Shown here: positions 8,720 to 17,549 of the stretch, piece after piece
How the letters are laid out: each line of letters begins with the position of its first letter
Numbering within the stretch: position 1 is the stretch's first letter
Assembly (NCBI GenBank): GCA_027486655.1
Contig: JAIXOR010000073.1
Location: forward strand, 124,001-188,000
Length of the DNA stretch: 64,000 bases
Reading direction: 5' to 3'
Origin: Verrucomicrobiaceae bacterium
GTDB lineage: Bacteria > Verrucomicrobiota > Verrucomicrobiia > Verrucomicrobiales > Akkermansiaceae
Program-made: the position numbers and the translations under genes
The notes under the pieces: generated by a model
The model's database searches: none
What the model saw: only the letters and a program-made list of their open reading frames with translations
What the model was told of the DNA's origin: nothing

Positions 8720-10672
8720 ATGAACTTCCGTTGGATCAACGCGCTTTTCTGGGGGAACTCGGTGGCCCTCGCCTGGATGTGGGGCCTGGGGCTCTTTTTC
8801 AGCGTCCAGATGACTTTCATGTTCGGTCTCCAGGGGCTGCTGCTCTTCGCGATCCCGAACGCCCTGGGGCTCATGCTCTTCGGTTTCCTCACCCAGATCG
8901 TCGCGAAACGCCATGCCGGCGGGCAGGAGTCGCTGGCCATGTTCTTCGACAAGTTCGCCAAGCCCTTCCGGCTGATCTTCTACCTCTATCAAGTGGTGGC
9001 GCTCACGCTCACGGTCTTCGCGCTGAGCAAGTACCTGTTCGGTTCGCTGGAACTGGTCCCGCCCGCGCTCAAGTGGCTCTACCTGATCATGGTGGTCTTC
9101 GTCGTGCTCGCGGCGGGGTGCCTTTTCGGCGAGGAATTCGGCATTGCCAAAATCAAGTTCGGCCACGCGGCGATGGGCCTGCTCCTGCTGGCAAGCGTGG
9201 GGGTGATCCTCTTCAGCCTGCACCCGCTGCTCCCGGAAACCATCCCGTGGGCCGCGGCCCTGCCCAAGGCATGGACCGGGCCGGACATGCTCGGCTACGC
9301 CATCCCGCTGCTCGTCGGATTGCTCGTCGGTCCCTGGCTCGACCTCCAGCACTGGCAGCGCGCGATCCAGATCCACCGGGAGAAGACATCGATCAGCCTG
9401 AGCTACTTCTTCGGCGGTTTCATTTTCTTCCTGATGCTGATCTTCCACGGCTGCCTCGCCGCCTGGGTGCTCGGGCAGGGTGGGGTGAAGTCCTTTGCGG
9501 AGACGGTCGTCCTGAAAGAAGGAGCCCAGTCGGTGGTCGAGGTTTTCCGGTTTCTTCCCTCGATGGATCCAGTCACCGTGGGGCTGGATAAGTTCGTTTA
9601 CGCCCACCAGCTGGTCGTGAAATACATCGACTCGCTTCCGGCGGAAACCAAGGGGCTCCTGCCCGCCGCCTATTACGCTTTCCTCGGAATATGCGCGCTT
9701 ACCACGCTCGACAGCGGCTACATCGCGCTCAAGTGGTTCCTCGGTGCCAACCTCGGGAAGAGCCAGAACATGCTCATCGGCCTGCTGCCGAAGCGGCTCC
9801 TCGAATCGCCGATTCCGACGTTCCTGCTGGTCATGATCATCGCTCTCATCGGCCTGGCGGCGAGGCTTGAGCTGGAGTATTTCATGGTGTTCTACGCGTC
9901 CTTCTTCGTCGGCTACGCGGGTCTGGCGATCGCACGTTGCTTCGTTCCAAACTCGCAACAACCGCTGCCGCAGATCCGGATGTTCTCGCTGGCGAGCATC
10001 TCGCTGGTGATCTTCGCATTCGGCTACTGCACCGCGGCGAACTTCCTTTTGGTTCTCGGTTCCCTGTTGCCGCTTCTTTACGTGGCCTGGCTCGTTTTCA
10101 ACACCGACCTGCTCCGCGTGGTCACCGAAAAGGCCGGCGAGGTTCTTGAGGCCGCTGCTTCGGAAATCCCGGCCATCAAGACCATCACCAAGACGGCCTC
10201 CGCGATCAGCGCCACCCAGGTCTCCGCCCCTGTTCCGCAGGACGCCCATTCGCTGGGCGGCCACTTCGAGGGCAAGTGGTTCGTCTACTCGTTCATCGCC
10301 ACCTATCAGGACACCAACTCGGTGGGCAACGTCTACTTCGGCATGTATTCGCTGTTTGTCGGCAAGACCCGCGAGCTGTTCTTCAACGTGGCCATGCCGG
10401 ACTTCGATCTCAAGACGACCAAGTTCTTCATCCTCACACGTTCCTTCGAACACAAGTTCGTGCGCGAGGCCCGCGAGTTCGATGTGATCACGGTGAAAAT
10501 CCGGGTTTCCGACTTCAACCGGAAGTTCTGCACGCTGGAACACCAGATCTTCGGATCGGACAACGAGCTCCTCGGCAAGGGCAAGCAAAGCCTGCTATTC
10601 GTGAACTCGAAGGACTACAGCCTGCTCGACATCCCGAGCGAGGTCTATCAGGCCTTCATGCCCTACCTGTGA
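8720..10672 (+). CDS. polytopic membrane protein fused to a C-terminal hot-dog thioesterase-like domain
   Basis: A 650-residue protein. Residues 1 to about 470 are a run of strongly hydrophobic helices (roughly 11-13) with a permease-like character. Loops such as GPWLDLQHWQRAIQIHREKT recall sodium:solute symporter relatives, but I cannot name the substrate. After a linker of about 35 residues, about 507-650 reads as a 4HBT-type hot-dog domain: YSFIATYQDTNSVGNVYFGM matches the family's Asp-containing DTD-x-x-G-x-VYF motif (Asp near 531), and VITVKIRVSDFNRKFCTLEH with LLGKGKQSLLFVN matches its long strands. ATG 8720 is preceded by GGGGG at good spacing. The fusion suggests acyl-CoA or acyl-thioester chemistry coupled to a membrane step. 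Confidence 0.75.
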   Translation: MNFRWINALFWGNSVALAWMWGLGLFFSVQMTFMFGLQGLLLFAIPNALGLMLFGFLTQIVAKRHAGGQESLAMFFDKFAKPFRLIFYLYQVVALTLTVFALSKYLFGSLELVPPALKWLYLIMVVFVVLAAGCLFGEEFGIAKIKFGHAAMGLLLLASVGVILFSLHPLLPETIPWAAALPKAWTGPDMLGYAIPLLVGLLVGPWLDLQHWQRAIQIHREKTSISLSYFFGGFIFFLMLIFHGCLAAWVLGQGGVKSFAETVVLKEGAQSVVEVFRFLPSMDPVTVGLDKFVYAHQLVVKYIDSLPAETKGLLPAAYYAFLGICALTTLDSGYIALKWFLGANLGKSQNMLIGLLPKRLLESPIPTFLLVMIIALIGLAARLELEYFMVFYASFFVGYAGLAIARCFVPNSQQPLPQIRMFSLASISLVIFAFGYCTAANFLLVLGSLLPLLYVAWLVFNTDLLRVVTEKAGEVLEAAASEIPAIKTITKTASAISATQVSAPVPQDAHSLGGHFEGKWFVYSFIATYQDTNSVGNVYFGMYSLFVGKTRELFFNVAMPDFDLKTTKFFILTRSFEHKFVREAREFDVITVKIRVSDFNRKFCTLEHQIFGSDNELLGKGKQSLLFVNSKDYSLLDIPSEVYQAFMPYL

Positions 10673-10679
10673 GCGCCGC

Positions 10680-11909
10680 TCAGGCCCCGGTGATGGCCTC
10701 GGCGGACTCGCCGCGGAGTTCGAACACCTTGAGGATGGTCTCCTCGATCAGGTTGTTCGGGCACGAGGCGCCTGCGGTGATGCCCACGGTCACATGGCGC
10801 TCCGCGGAGAACAGCCGGGCATAGTCCGAAACCACCTCCTCGCGGCGGTGGAGGTCGTAATGCACGATTTCCTCCAGCGAACGGATGCAGGACGCATCCC
10901 GGATGAAAAACGTGGGCAGTTCCGGCTCGGCGATCTCGACAAGGTGTGCGGTGTTCGAGCTGTTGTAGCCGCCCACCACTAACAGCAGGTCCATCGGCTT
11001 TTTGAGCATGTCGAAGAGGGCGTCCTGCCGTTCCTGGGTGGCACCGCAGATGGTGTCGAAGAAATGAAAGCGCTCCGGCCCGCCATCGCGGTCGACCACG
11101 GCCTTGCGGATGCGGCGCTGGATTTCCTCGGTCTCGCTCTTGAGCATGGTGGTCTGGTTGGCAAGTCCTACGGTGGACAGGTGAACGTCCGGATCGAATC
11201 CGGAGGAATGGCTGCCTTTGAAGCGCTCCAGAAACGCCGCCCGATCGCCCCCGCCACGGATGTAATCGCAGACGTAATCGACATCGGCCAAGGTCAGCAC
11301 GACGAGGTATTGCCCGCCGCCGTCCTCGCCAAGCGCGCGTGAGGCGGTGGCCCGGGTTTCCTCGTGGTTGGCCTTGCCGTGGATGATCGAGGTGATGCCG
11401 TCCTTGGCGTAGCCCCGTACGCGGCGCCAGACTTTCATGACGTCTCCGCAGGTGGTGTCCACGACGTAGCAGCCCTTTTCCTCGACCTTCCGCATGAAGG
11501 CGGTGGGGGCACCGAAGGCGGGGACGATCACGACGTCCTCCTCGGTCAACTGGTCATAGCAGGTGGTCATTTCCTGCCAGGGCAGGGAAACGATGCCCAT
11601 CTCGCGAAGGTGGCGGTTCACATCCGGGTTGTGGATGATCTCACCGATGAGAAAGATGCGGTTTTCCGGAAACACCCGGCGTGAGGCATAGGCGAGGTCG
11701 ATGGCGCGCTCGACTCCATAGCAGAAACCAAACTGCTCGGCCAGCAGCAGGGTCGTGTTCCCCACGGTGATCCGGCCGCCTCGGTCGCGCAGTTTTTCGA
11801 CGACAGAGGAGTGGAAATGCACGGCCACCTCGGCTGATACCAGTTCCATCACATCCGGTCGGCGGACGTTCACCCGGGGGCGTTTCGAATCGGCGGCGGG
11901 CTCGCTCAT
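10680..11909 (-). CDS. ispH: 4-hydroxy-3-methylbut-2-enyl diphosphate reductase
   Basis: Final step of the MEP isoprenoid pathway: reduces HMBPP to IPP and DMAPP with a [4Fe-4S] cluster. The 409-residue protein shows the three cluster cysteines in EQFGFCYGVERA, DTTCGDVMKVW and GASCPNNLIEETI, plus substrate-site motifs such as IHNPDVN and the GGYNSSNT segment. It is longer than E. coli IspH (316 residues), with an N-terminal extension of about 50 residues as in plant/cyanobacterial-type enzymes. ATG 11909 fits the family start; the frame stays open further upstream, but that part overlaps the neighbouring kinase gene on the other strand. It converges on the preceding membrane-protein gene with 7 bp between stops. 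Confidence 0.95.
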   Translation of the reverse strand: MSEPAADSKRPRVNVRRPDVMELVSAEVAVHFHSSVVEKLRDRGGRITVGNTTLLLAEQFGFCYGVERAIDLAYASRRVFPENRIFLIGEIIHNPDVNRHLREMGIVSLPWQEMTTCYDQLTEEDVVIVPAFGAPTAFMRKVEEKGCYVVDTTCGDVMKVWRRVRGYAKDGITSIIHGKANHEETRATASRALGEDGGGQYLVVLTLADVDYVCDYIRGGGDRAAFLERFKGSHSSGFDPDVHLSTVGLANQTTMLKSETEEIQRRIRKAVVDRDGGPERFHFFDTICGATQERQDALFDMLKKPMDLLLVVGGYNSSNTAHLVEIAEPELPTFFIRDASCIRSLEEIVHYDLHRREEVVSDYARLFSAERHVTVGITAGASCPNNLIEETILKVFELRGESAEAITGA

Positions 11910-12011
11910 GGGGGACGGATATAGGCGTGGATGGGGTCGATCACCAAGCGATTTTCCTGCCCCCTGCTTCGGGATTGGCGGACGGGGGATTGTGGTATAG
12001 AACCCGCGGCG

Positions 12012-14540
12012 ATGGATACCCCCCACGTGGAAGGCTTGAAGGTTCTGGAACTCATCGGCGGCGGTGGATGCGGCAGGGTGTATCGGGCGCTTGACGAAGA
12101 GGGCGGGGAGGTGGCGCTCAAGATTTTTGACGAGACGGCGGTGCGTCGGGACCTGATGAAGGACGCCACGCTCCGATTGGAAAAAGGCGGATGGCCCGCA
12201 GGTGTGCTGCCGGTGGTCTCCGCGGAGTTTGACGAGGTCCCGGCGATCCGGGTGAGTGCCTGCGTGATGGAGGGCAAGGATGAGGACAGACACCCGCGCA
12301 GCCTCCAGCACCACCTCGACGCGCACCCGGGGCTGGAGTCCTGGAAGCTGGTCAAGTCGCTCGCCCGGGCCCTTTCCGCCATGCACAGCCGCGGCGTCGC
12401 CCACGGCAACCTCAAGCCGGGAAACCTGTTGATCGACGACTCCGGCGCCGTGCTGCTCACCGATTGGGCGCTTGGCAACATGCCGGGCGTCGAGCATTTC
12501 CACTTCACGGATGCCTTGCTCTATCAGCCACCCGAGCAACTCCGAAACCCGGCCGCCTACACCGACGGCGCGGCGTTCCGTTGGGATGTGTTCTCGTTTG
12601 GCGTGATCGCCTACCGCACGTTGACTGGCAGGTTCCCGCGCTGCCATGAGACCTTTGACTACGTCGCCCCGGCAAATCGGGAGACGTCCCGTGAGGGATT
12701 GCGTGCGGACCTTCCGCGGATCGCCCGCAACCTGGAAAACCAGGTGGATTTCTCGTGGCCAGACGAACCGAAGAACCCGCTGGAGGCCGGATACCGGGAG
12801 TGGATCGACCGCTGTCTTGCGCTGGATTTCCGCGAGCGTCCGTTCTCAATGGCGGAGGTCTCGGCCGGGTTTGACCGGGTGGATGCGGCCAGCGCCGGGG
12901 AAAAGGAAAGGGAGGAGCTCGGCAAACGCGAACGCCGGGCCGAGAAACGGTCCGCCCGGGCCTTGTTTGCCGCAGGGGCCTTCGCGATGGTGGCCCTGGT
13001 CTTCGCCGCGCTGTGGCATCTGGCGGTTTCCCGCTTTGAACGATTCCGCATCACCGCCGCCGATGAGTCGCGGACTCTGAAGATTTCCGCCGAGACCGCA
13101 CTCGGCCGGAAGCAGGAGGCGGACGAACGCGCGAACCGCGCCGAACAAACGCTCAACTACGAAAAGGAACTTGGACTTGCCCGTTTGGAGGCATCCCGGT
13201 CGATCGGGGATCACCTCTTCAGCTGGGCCTTGGAGAAGGGTCGCCGCAACCTTCCGCCCCTCGATGGCCGCGAGCTCCGGCTCAAACGGCTGGAGAGATA
13301 TTACGAGGACTTCCTGACGCGCACCGCCTCCATCGATTCGCTCGCCGACGAACGCGCCCGCGCCAGGCTCCAGCTTTCGGAAATCTCACTGGCCGCCGGA
13401 GATGAACCAGCGGCCACACGCCGACTCGATGAAGCTCTCAAGGCGCTGTCCGCGCTGCCCATGGATGCGGATCTGAGATTCCGCATCGCTACCAACTCGC
13501 TGCTGCTCGCGCTGCTGCGCCAAACCGGTGCCGACCCGCAAACGGCCGAGGCCTTTGCCGCCGCGCGCAAGGCCTTCGGCGAGCTGCCCCGGGGCGATGT
13601 GGATGCGGATTTGCTCGATCAACGGCTCGCGACCCTTGATTTCCATGAGGCGAAACTCCACGCCGCGAAAGGCGATGACACCCGTGCCCTTGAGCAGCTC
13701 ATGCGGGCCACCCAGACCCTCAACCGCATCGCGGATCAACGCCCCGATGCCGTGATCCTTCGCAGCGAGCTCGCCGCCTGCTATCTCTCATCGGCCACCA
13801 TCCTCGAAGGCATCGGCAGCCTCGGAGACGCACGGGAGGTGCGCAGCCTGGCCATGACCGAGCTGGCCAAACTCCTGAAGCAACGACCCGGGGACCCCGC
13901 CTTGAGACTGGAACTGGCCGGATGCTATGGGGCGATGGCCGAGGCCGCCGTGCTCTCCGGCGATGTCACCGGGGCGGATTCGCTCACGCAGGAAGCGCTC
14001 AAACTGCTCGACGCGCTCATTGTCGAACAGCCGGACCACGTCGAGGCCGTGTCCCGCAAGGCCGCCCAGCTGGGATTGCGTGCCGGCCTGCGACGCGACC
14101 GGGGAATGGCCGCCGAAGCGATGGCGGATTTCGAGGAAGGCATTCGCCTGCTCGAACGCATCCGCGCCTCCGCCAAACAGGACCCGCTGGTCGCCTACCG
14201 CCTCGCCCTGCTGCTCTGGCAGAAAGGGCGGATGCTCGGCATGTCCGGCAAACGCGAGGAGGAAATCTCCCTGATTTCCCGCGCAAAATCGCTTCTTGGC
14301 GATCTCGAATCTTCCTCCCAGGGCAGTGGCCCGCGGCCGGAACAATTGCAGCGCTCGGGGGCCTATCTCCTCGGCGACCTTGGCCACGCCCTCCAACTGG
14401 GTGGCCGCAAGGAGGACGCGACTCGCGCTTTCAAGGACGCGGTTTCACTCTGGGAAGGTCTGCTTTCATCCCGCCCTCAAAGCGAGGAATACACCGAGGG
14501 ACTCACCTGGTGCCGCCAGCGGCTCGATGACCTGAAGTGA
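12012..14540 (+). CDS. membrane serine/threonine kinase-like protein, probable pseudokinase, with TPR-like tail
   Basis: An 842-residue protein. Residues about 8-280 form a protein-kinase fold with a glycine loop (LIGGGGCGRVY), the VAIK-like lysine (VALKIF), an APE-like PPEQL and the F-helix WDVFSFGVIAYRTLTGRFP. The catalytic HRD is replaced by HGN (in HGNLKPGNLL), so the general base Asp is Asn, and DFG reads DWA. This argues for weak or absent phosphotransfer. A charged stretch and one membrane helix (about 317-338) lead to about 480 residues of helical TPR-like repeats. It is related in layout to the PknB-TPR proteins common in Planctomycetes and Verrucomicrobia. The gene converges on sufE with a 3-bp gap. 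Confidence 0.85.
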   Translation: MDTPHVEGLKVLELIGGGGCGRVYRALDEEGGEVALKIFDETAVRRDLMKDATLRLEKGGWPAGVLPVVSAEFDEVPAIRVSACVMEGKDEDRHPRSLQHHLDAHPGLESWKLVKSLARALSAMHSRGVAHGNLKPGNLLIDDSGAVLLTDWALGNMPGVEHFHFTDALLYQPPEQLRNPAAYTDGAAFRWDVFSFGVIAYRTLTGRFPRCHETFDYVAPANRETSREGLRADLPRIARNLENQVDFSWPDEPKNPLEAGYREWIDRCLALDFRERPFSMAEVSAGFDRVDAASAGEKEREELGKRERRAEKRSARALFAAGAFAMVALVFAALWHLAVSRFERFRITAADESRTLKISAETALGRKQEADERANRAEQTLNYEKELGLARLEASRSIGDHLFSWALEKGRRNLPPLDGRELRLKRLERYYEDFLTRTASIDSLADERARARLQLSEISLAAGDEPAATRRLDEALKALSALPMDADLRFRIATNSLLLALLRQTGADPQTAEAFAAARKAFGELPRGDVDADLLDQRLATLDFHEAKLHAAKGDDTRALEQLMRATQTLNRIADQRPDAVILRSELAACYLSSATILEGIGSLGDAREVRSLAMTELAKLLKQRPGDPALRLELAGCYGAMAEAAVLSGDVTGADSLTQEALKLLDALIVEQPDHVEAVSRKAAQLGLRAGLRRDRGMAAEAMADFEEGIRLLERIRASAKQDPLVAYRLALLLWQKGRMLGMSGKREEEISLISRAKSLLGDLESSSQGSGPRPEQLQRSGAYLLGDLGHALQLGGRKEDATRAFKDAVSLWEGLLSSRPQSEEYTEGLTWCRQRLDDLK

Positions 14541-14543
14541 CGA

Positions 14544-14960
14544 TCAAGCCCGCGCGAACTCCAGGGCCCGCTGTTTCATTTGCGTGGCCATCAGGGAAAG
14601 CGCGTTGGCCCGGGTCGGCGCGAGGTGCTCCTTCAGGCCGGTCCGGTCGATGAACGAAAGGTCCGCCGTCAGGATCTCATCCGGGGCATGCCCATCGAGC
14701 ACCCGGATGAAAAGCGCGATCATCCCCTTGGTGATCACCGAGTCCGAGTCCGCATGGTAACAAACCTTCCCGCCCGCCATCGTCGCATCCAGCCAAACCT
14801 GAGACTGGCAGCCCTTGATCAGATGCTCGGAGGTCCGCGAGGACTCATCCATCGGGGCGAGCTTCTTGCCCAGGCCGATCACATACTCGTAGCGCTCGGT
14901 CCAGTCCTGGAAGATCGAGAGTTCGTCCAGCAGCTCTTCCTGTTTCTCGGCGATCGTCAT
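14544..14960 (-). CDS. sufE: SufE-family cysteine desulfuration protein
   Basis: A 138-residue cytosolic protein that accepts persulfide sulfur from a SufS-type cysteine desulfurase and passes it to the Fe-S scaffold. The conserved sulfur-accepting cysteine is in HLIKGCQSQVWLDA (near 51), followed by the typical DSDSVITKGMIALFIRVLDG segment and the C-terminal LAPTRANALSLM. Length and motif order match SufE/CsdE exactly. No suf genes lie next to it. Confidence 0.93.
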   Translation of the reverse strand: MTIAEKQEELLDELSIFQDWTERYEYVIGLGKKLAPMDESSRTSEHLIKGCQSQVWLDATMAGGKVCYHADSDSVITKGMIALFIRVLDGHAPDEILTADLSFIDRTGLKEHLAPTRANALSLMATQMKQRALEFARA

Positions 14961-15099
14961 GGCGGCGGGAGTGGAACGCGGAAACCCGTTCTTCGCAAGC
15001 TTTCGATCGATCTCCAGCCATCCCGGAGCCCGTCGCGCGGAGGCTGGACAAAAAAATAATCCAACCGATGGTTCGATTCAGGACATTAATGGATTGAGC

Positions 15100-15810
15100 A
15101 TGAAAACCCACTTTCACACCAACCCGCGCTTCCACGGTCGTGGCGGCTTCACCCTGGTGGAGCTCCTCGTGGTGATCGCCATCGTCATCGTGCTGGCGGT
15201 CCTGGTGACCACCGGCGCGAGCCGCTTCATCGAGAGCGGCCGCAAGGTGAAGGCCATGTCCCAGTTCCGCGACTTCCAGGTGGGCATGGGGCTCTTCGAA
15301 ACCGACTATCAGAAGCCCCCCATCCCGAAATCGAAACGCGACACCGGCTGGGACACGATCTACGGCGATCCGGGTGGAAACTACACCACCCAGTTCCTGG
15401 TCTCCGCCCTTGCCGGGGAGGACAAGGAGTTTCCCTACAAGGGTGAAAGCTTCTCCTCCAAGGAGGTGAACCCGCGCAACGAATCCTACATGACCTTTCC
15501 CTACACCGCGGACAACAAATACGGCGTCGGCAAGGATGGACGTCTCTACGATCCCTGGGGCGGCGAGGTCATGGTTGCCATCAATGGATTCAAGTCCAAC
15601 CAGTCGAGCTCGATCCTCGTGGACTTCAACAACGGCCAGAACGACCGCAGGCTCCACACCTGGGGCCTGGCGGAATACAAGGAAACCAAACCGAAGGACC
15701 AATCCTACGTCTTCTGGTCCTACGGCAAGGACCGCAAGAAGGGCAAGAACGCCCCGAACAACCAGAACGTCGTCACCCTCGCCGGATCGGACGACGTGAT
15801 CTCATGGTGA
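15100..15810 (+). CDS. type II secretion pseudopilin-like protein
   Basis: A 236-residue protein with a prepilin N-terminus: a short basic leader ending in Gly, then FTLVELLVVIAIVIVLAVLV, in which processing by prepilin peptidase would leave N-methyl-Phe and the conserved Glu at +5. The globular part is rich in Gly, Tyr and Asn, with a C-terminal NQNVVTLAGSDDVISW. Such free-standing pseudopilins occur in many copies in Verrucomicrobiota and Planctomycetes, often away from secretion operons; this one is also isolated. ATG 15100 is preceded by an AT-rich stretch (15050-15099), the only candidate promoter. It converges on the phosphatase gene with a 3-bp gap. Confidence 0.9.
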   Translation: MKTHFHTNPRFHGRGGFTLVELLVVIAIVIVLAVLVTTGASRFIESGRKVKAMSQFRDFQVGMGLFETDYQKPPIPKSKRDTGWDTIYGDPGGNYTTQFLVSALAGEDKEFPYKGESFSSKEVNPRNESYMTFPYTADNKYGVGKDGRLYDPWGGEVMVAINGFKSNQSSSILVDFNNGQNDRRLHTWGLAEYKETKPKDQSYVFWSYGKDRKKGKNAPNNQNVVTLAGSDDVISW

Positions 15811-15813
15811 GAC

Positions 15814-16296
15814 TCAGCCCGCGGTTTCCCGCAGGATGCCCCGGCATCCGTCCTTGAGCAGTTCGATCACGTGGTCGAAGCCCCGCTGGCCTCCGTAATA
15901 CGGGTCGGGCACCCTGGGGTCGTCGTGCTCCGAGCAAAAAGAGGTGAGCGGCCGGATCTTGGCATGATAAAGGCCCTCCGCATCCATGTTGCGCACGTTT
16001 TCAAGGTTGGACTCATCCATCGTCACGATGAGGTCGAAGTGACTGAGGTCGTCCTCCCTGATCCTGCGCGCCCGCCCGCTGATCTCGAAACCCTGGCGAC
16101 GCAGGCTTTCCGCCATCCGCGGGTCCGGCGGCGATCCTTCGTGGTGGCCGATGGTTCCTGCGGAATCGATTTCGTATCGATCGGCAAGCCCTTCATCCGT
16201 CACAAGCTTGCGGAAAATGATCTCCGCCGCAGGTGAACGGCAGATGTTGCCAAGGCAGACGAAAAGAACGCGAACGGGTGGCACGGATGAAGACAT
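15814..16296 (-). CDS. low-molecular-weight protein tyrosine phosphatase
   Basis: A 160-residue cytosolic phosphatase. The P-loop VLFVCLGNICRSPAAE gives the CX5R catalytic motif near the N-terminus and DPRVPDPYYGG supplies the general-acid Asp in DPYY. Length is normal for the family. In polysaccharide loci such enzymes dephosphorylate Wzc-type kinases, but this gene is 27 kb from the wzc-like gene here and sits 10 bp downstream of an rRNA methyltransferase gene on the same strand, so a link to polysaccharide control is not supported by position. Confidence 0.93.
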   Translation of the reverse strand: MSSSVPPVRVLFVCLGNICRSPAAEIIFRKLVTDEGLADRYEIDSAGTIGHHEGSPPDPRMAESLRRQGFEISGRARRIREDDLSHFDLIVTMDESNLENVRNMDAEGLYHAKIRPLTSFCSEHDDPRVPDPYYGGQRGFDHVIELLKDGCRGILRETAG

Positions 16297-16306
16297 GGCG
16301 TTTCAG

Positions 16307-17455
16307 TTAGAGCACCCTCGACCAGATGGCCTTGAGGTAGCGGGACTCCGGGTAGTTCGAGAGACTGGGGTGATCCGGCCCGGCCCCGGTGCGGTCGAAG
16401 ATCTGAAGGCGCTTGTCCCGGCGGTGGGCGGAGGTGATGACGATCCGCTCGAAAGCATCCGCTCCAAGTTGTCCGGAGCATGAGCAGGTCACAAAGAGCC
16501 CGCCCGGGGATACTAGGTCCACGGCGAGCTTGTTGAGGTCGGCATACTTGCCCTGGCCTTTCTCGTCCTCGCGGCCGTGAATGAACTTGGGGGGATCCGC
16601 CATGACCAGGTCCCAGGTCCGGCCGTTCTCGATCATGGTGCGCACCCAGGTGAACGCATCGGCATGGGTGAAGCGGACCTTTGCCTGGTTGAGGTTCGCG
16701 TTGCGCTTGGCCATGGCCACCGCAGTCTCGTCGAGGTCAACAGCCGTCACTTCCTCCGCACCGGAAAGCGCGGCATGGATCGAGAATCCGCCGGTATAAC
16801 AGCAAAGATCCAGAACCGTCCGCCCCTTGGCGAGCGCGCCGAACTTCCGCCGGTTGTCCCGCTGGTCACAGAAGAAACCGGTTTTGTGACCGGAACTGAA
16901 ATCCACTTCGTAGCGCACGCCGTGCTCGCGGATCTTCAGACCCCGCACCGGATCGGACTCCACGCCGCCGCGGGGAATGCCTTCGATTCGCGCAAGATCC
17001 TCGTCCACGCCAACGACGACGCGACGCGTGTCGAAGCACTCGTGGAGGATCGGCAGCCACTCCGGCAGGCGCTTCCATGCCGCCAGGTTGGTGATCTCCA
17101 CGGACAGCACGTCCGCAAACTTGTCCGCCACCAATCCGGGGAGAAAGTCCGCGTCGCCGTGGATCGCACGGTAGCTGTCGGTGTCCGCATCGAGATTCAG
17201 GATGTTGCGGCGCAGGTCCGCCGCGCGGCGGATGGCCTGCTCGAAGAAGGATTCGTCCAGATCCCCGGTGGAATGGCTCACAATACGCAGCGGCATCCGG
17301 GAACGAGGATTCCACAGCCCCCAACCGAAGGGGGTGCCTTCCTTGCCGATGACCTGCACCAGATCCCCGGGCCTGGCGTCGCGCGAGACCTCGCCGATCA
17401 TCTTCGGCCAGATCGAGGGGTGAAAGGTGATGTTCTTGATTTGGACGGTCGGCAC
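16307..17455 (-). CDS. class I SAM-dependent rRNA methyltransferase, RlmI family (PUA + Rossmann)
   Basis: A 382-residue cytosolic enzyme. The N-terminal PUA-like domain includes HPSIWPKMIGEVSRDARPGD and VIGKEGTPFGWGLWNP. It is followed by a catalytic domain with the SAM-binding VLDLCCYTGGFSIHAALSGA, ETAVAMAKRNANLNQ, and catalytic MADPPKFIHGR and VTCSCSGQL. This order matches RlmI, which makes 5-methylcytosine in 23S rRNA. Start codon is GTG. The stop TAA lies in CTCTAAC. It probably forms a two-gene unit with the phosphatase gene 10 bp downstream. Confidence 0.9.
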   Translation of the reverse strand: MPTVQIKNITFHPSIWPKMIGEVSRDARPGDLVQVIGKEGTPFGWGLWNPRSRMPLRIVSHSTGDLDESFFEQAIRRAADLRRNILNLDADTDSYRAIHGDADFLPGLVADKFADVLSVEITNLAAWKRLPEWLPILHECFDTRRVVVGVDEDLARIEGIPRGGVESDPVRGLKIREHGVRYEVDFSSGHKTGFFCDQRDNRRKFGALAKGRTVLDLCCYTGGFSIHAALSGAEEVTAVDLDETAVAMAKRNANLNQAKVRFTHADAFTWVRTMIENGRTWDLVMADPPKFIHGREDEKGQGKYADLNKLAVDLVSPGGLFVTCSCSGQLGADAFERIVITSAHRRDKRLQIFDRTGAGPDHPSLSNYPESRYLKAIWSRVL

Positions 17456-17549
17456 GGCGGGAAATACGCCCCATGGCCGCGGCGATGTCGAATCTTTAAA
17501 GGTTCGTTTCGGTTGCCAGCGGTGGGGATTTGGTCAAGGGTCCGCGCCC

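Noticed and set aside
6744-8720. Plus-strand open frame of 658 codons opposite the PpiD/SurA-like gene
   Set aside because: It is Leu/Gly-rich shadow sequence; the minus strand has a membrane anchor and chaperone layout with a proper ATG.
8612-10588. Minus-strand open frame of 658 codons opposite the membrane/hot-dog gene
   Set aside because: Composition is an unbroken charged Glu/Arg/His-rich pattern typical of the complement of a hydrophobic gene; it has no domain and the plus strand is clearly coding.
15814-16296. Low-molecular-weight phosphatase as partner of the Wzc-like ATPase
   Set aside because: The genes are 27 kb apart, the phosphatase is paired with an rRNA methyltransferase gene, and the ATPase lacks the tyrosine tail that would be its substrate.
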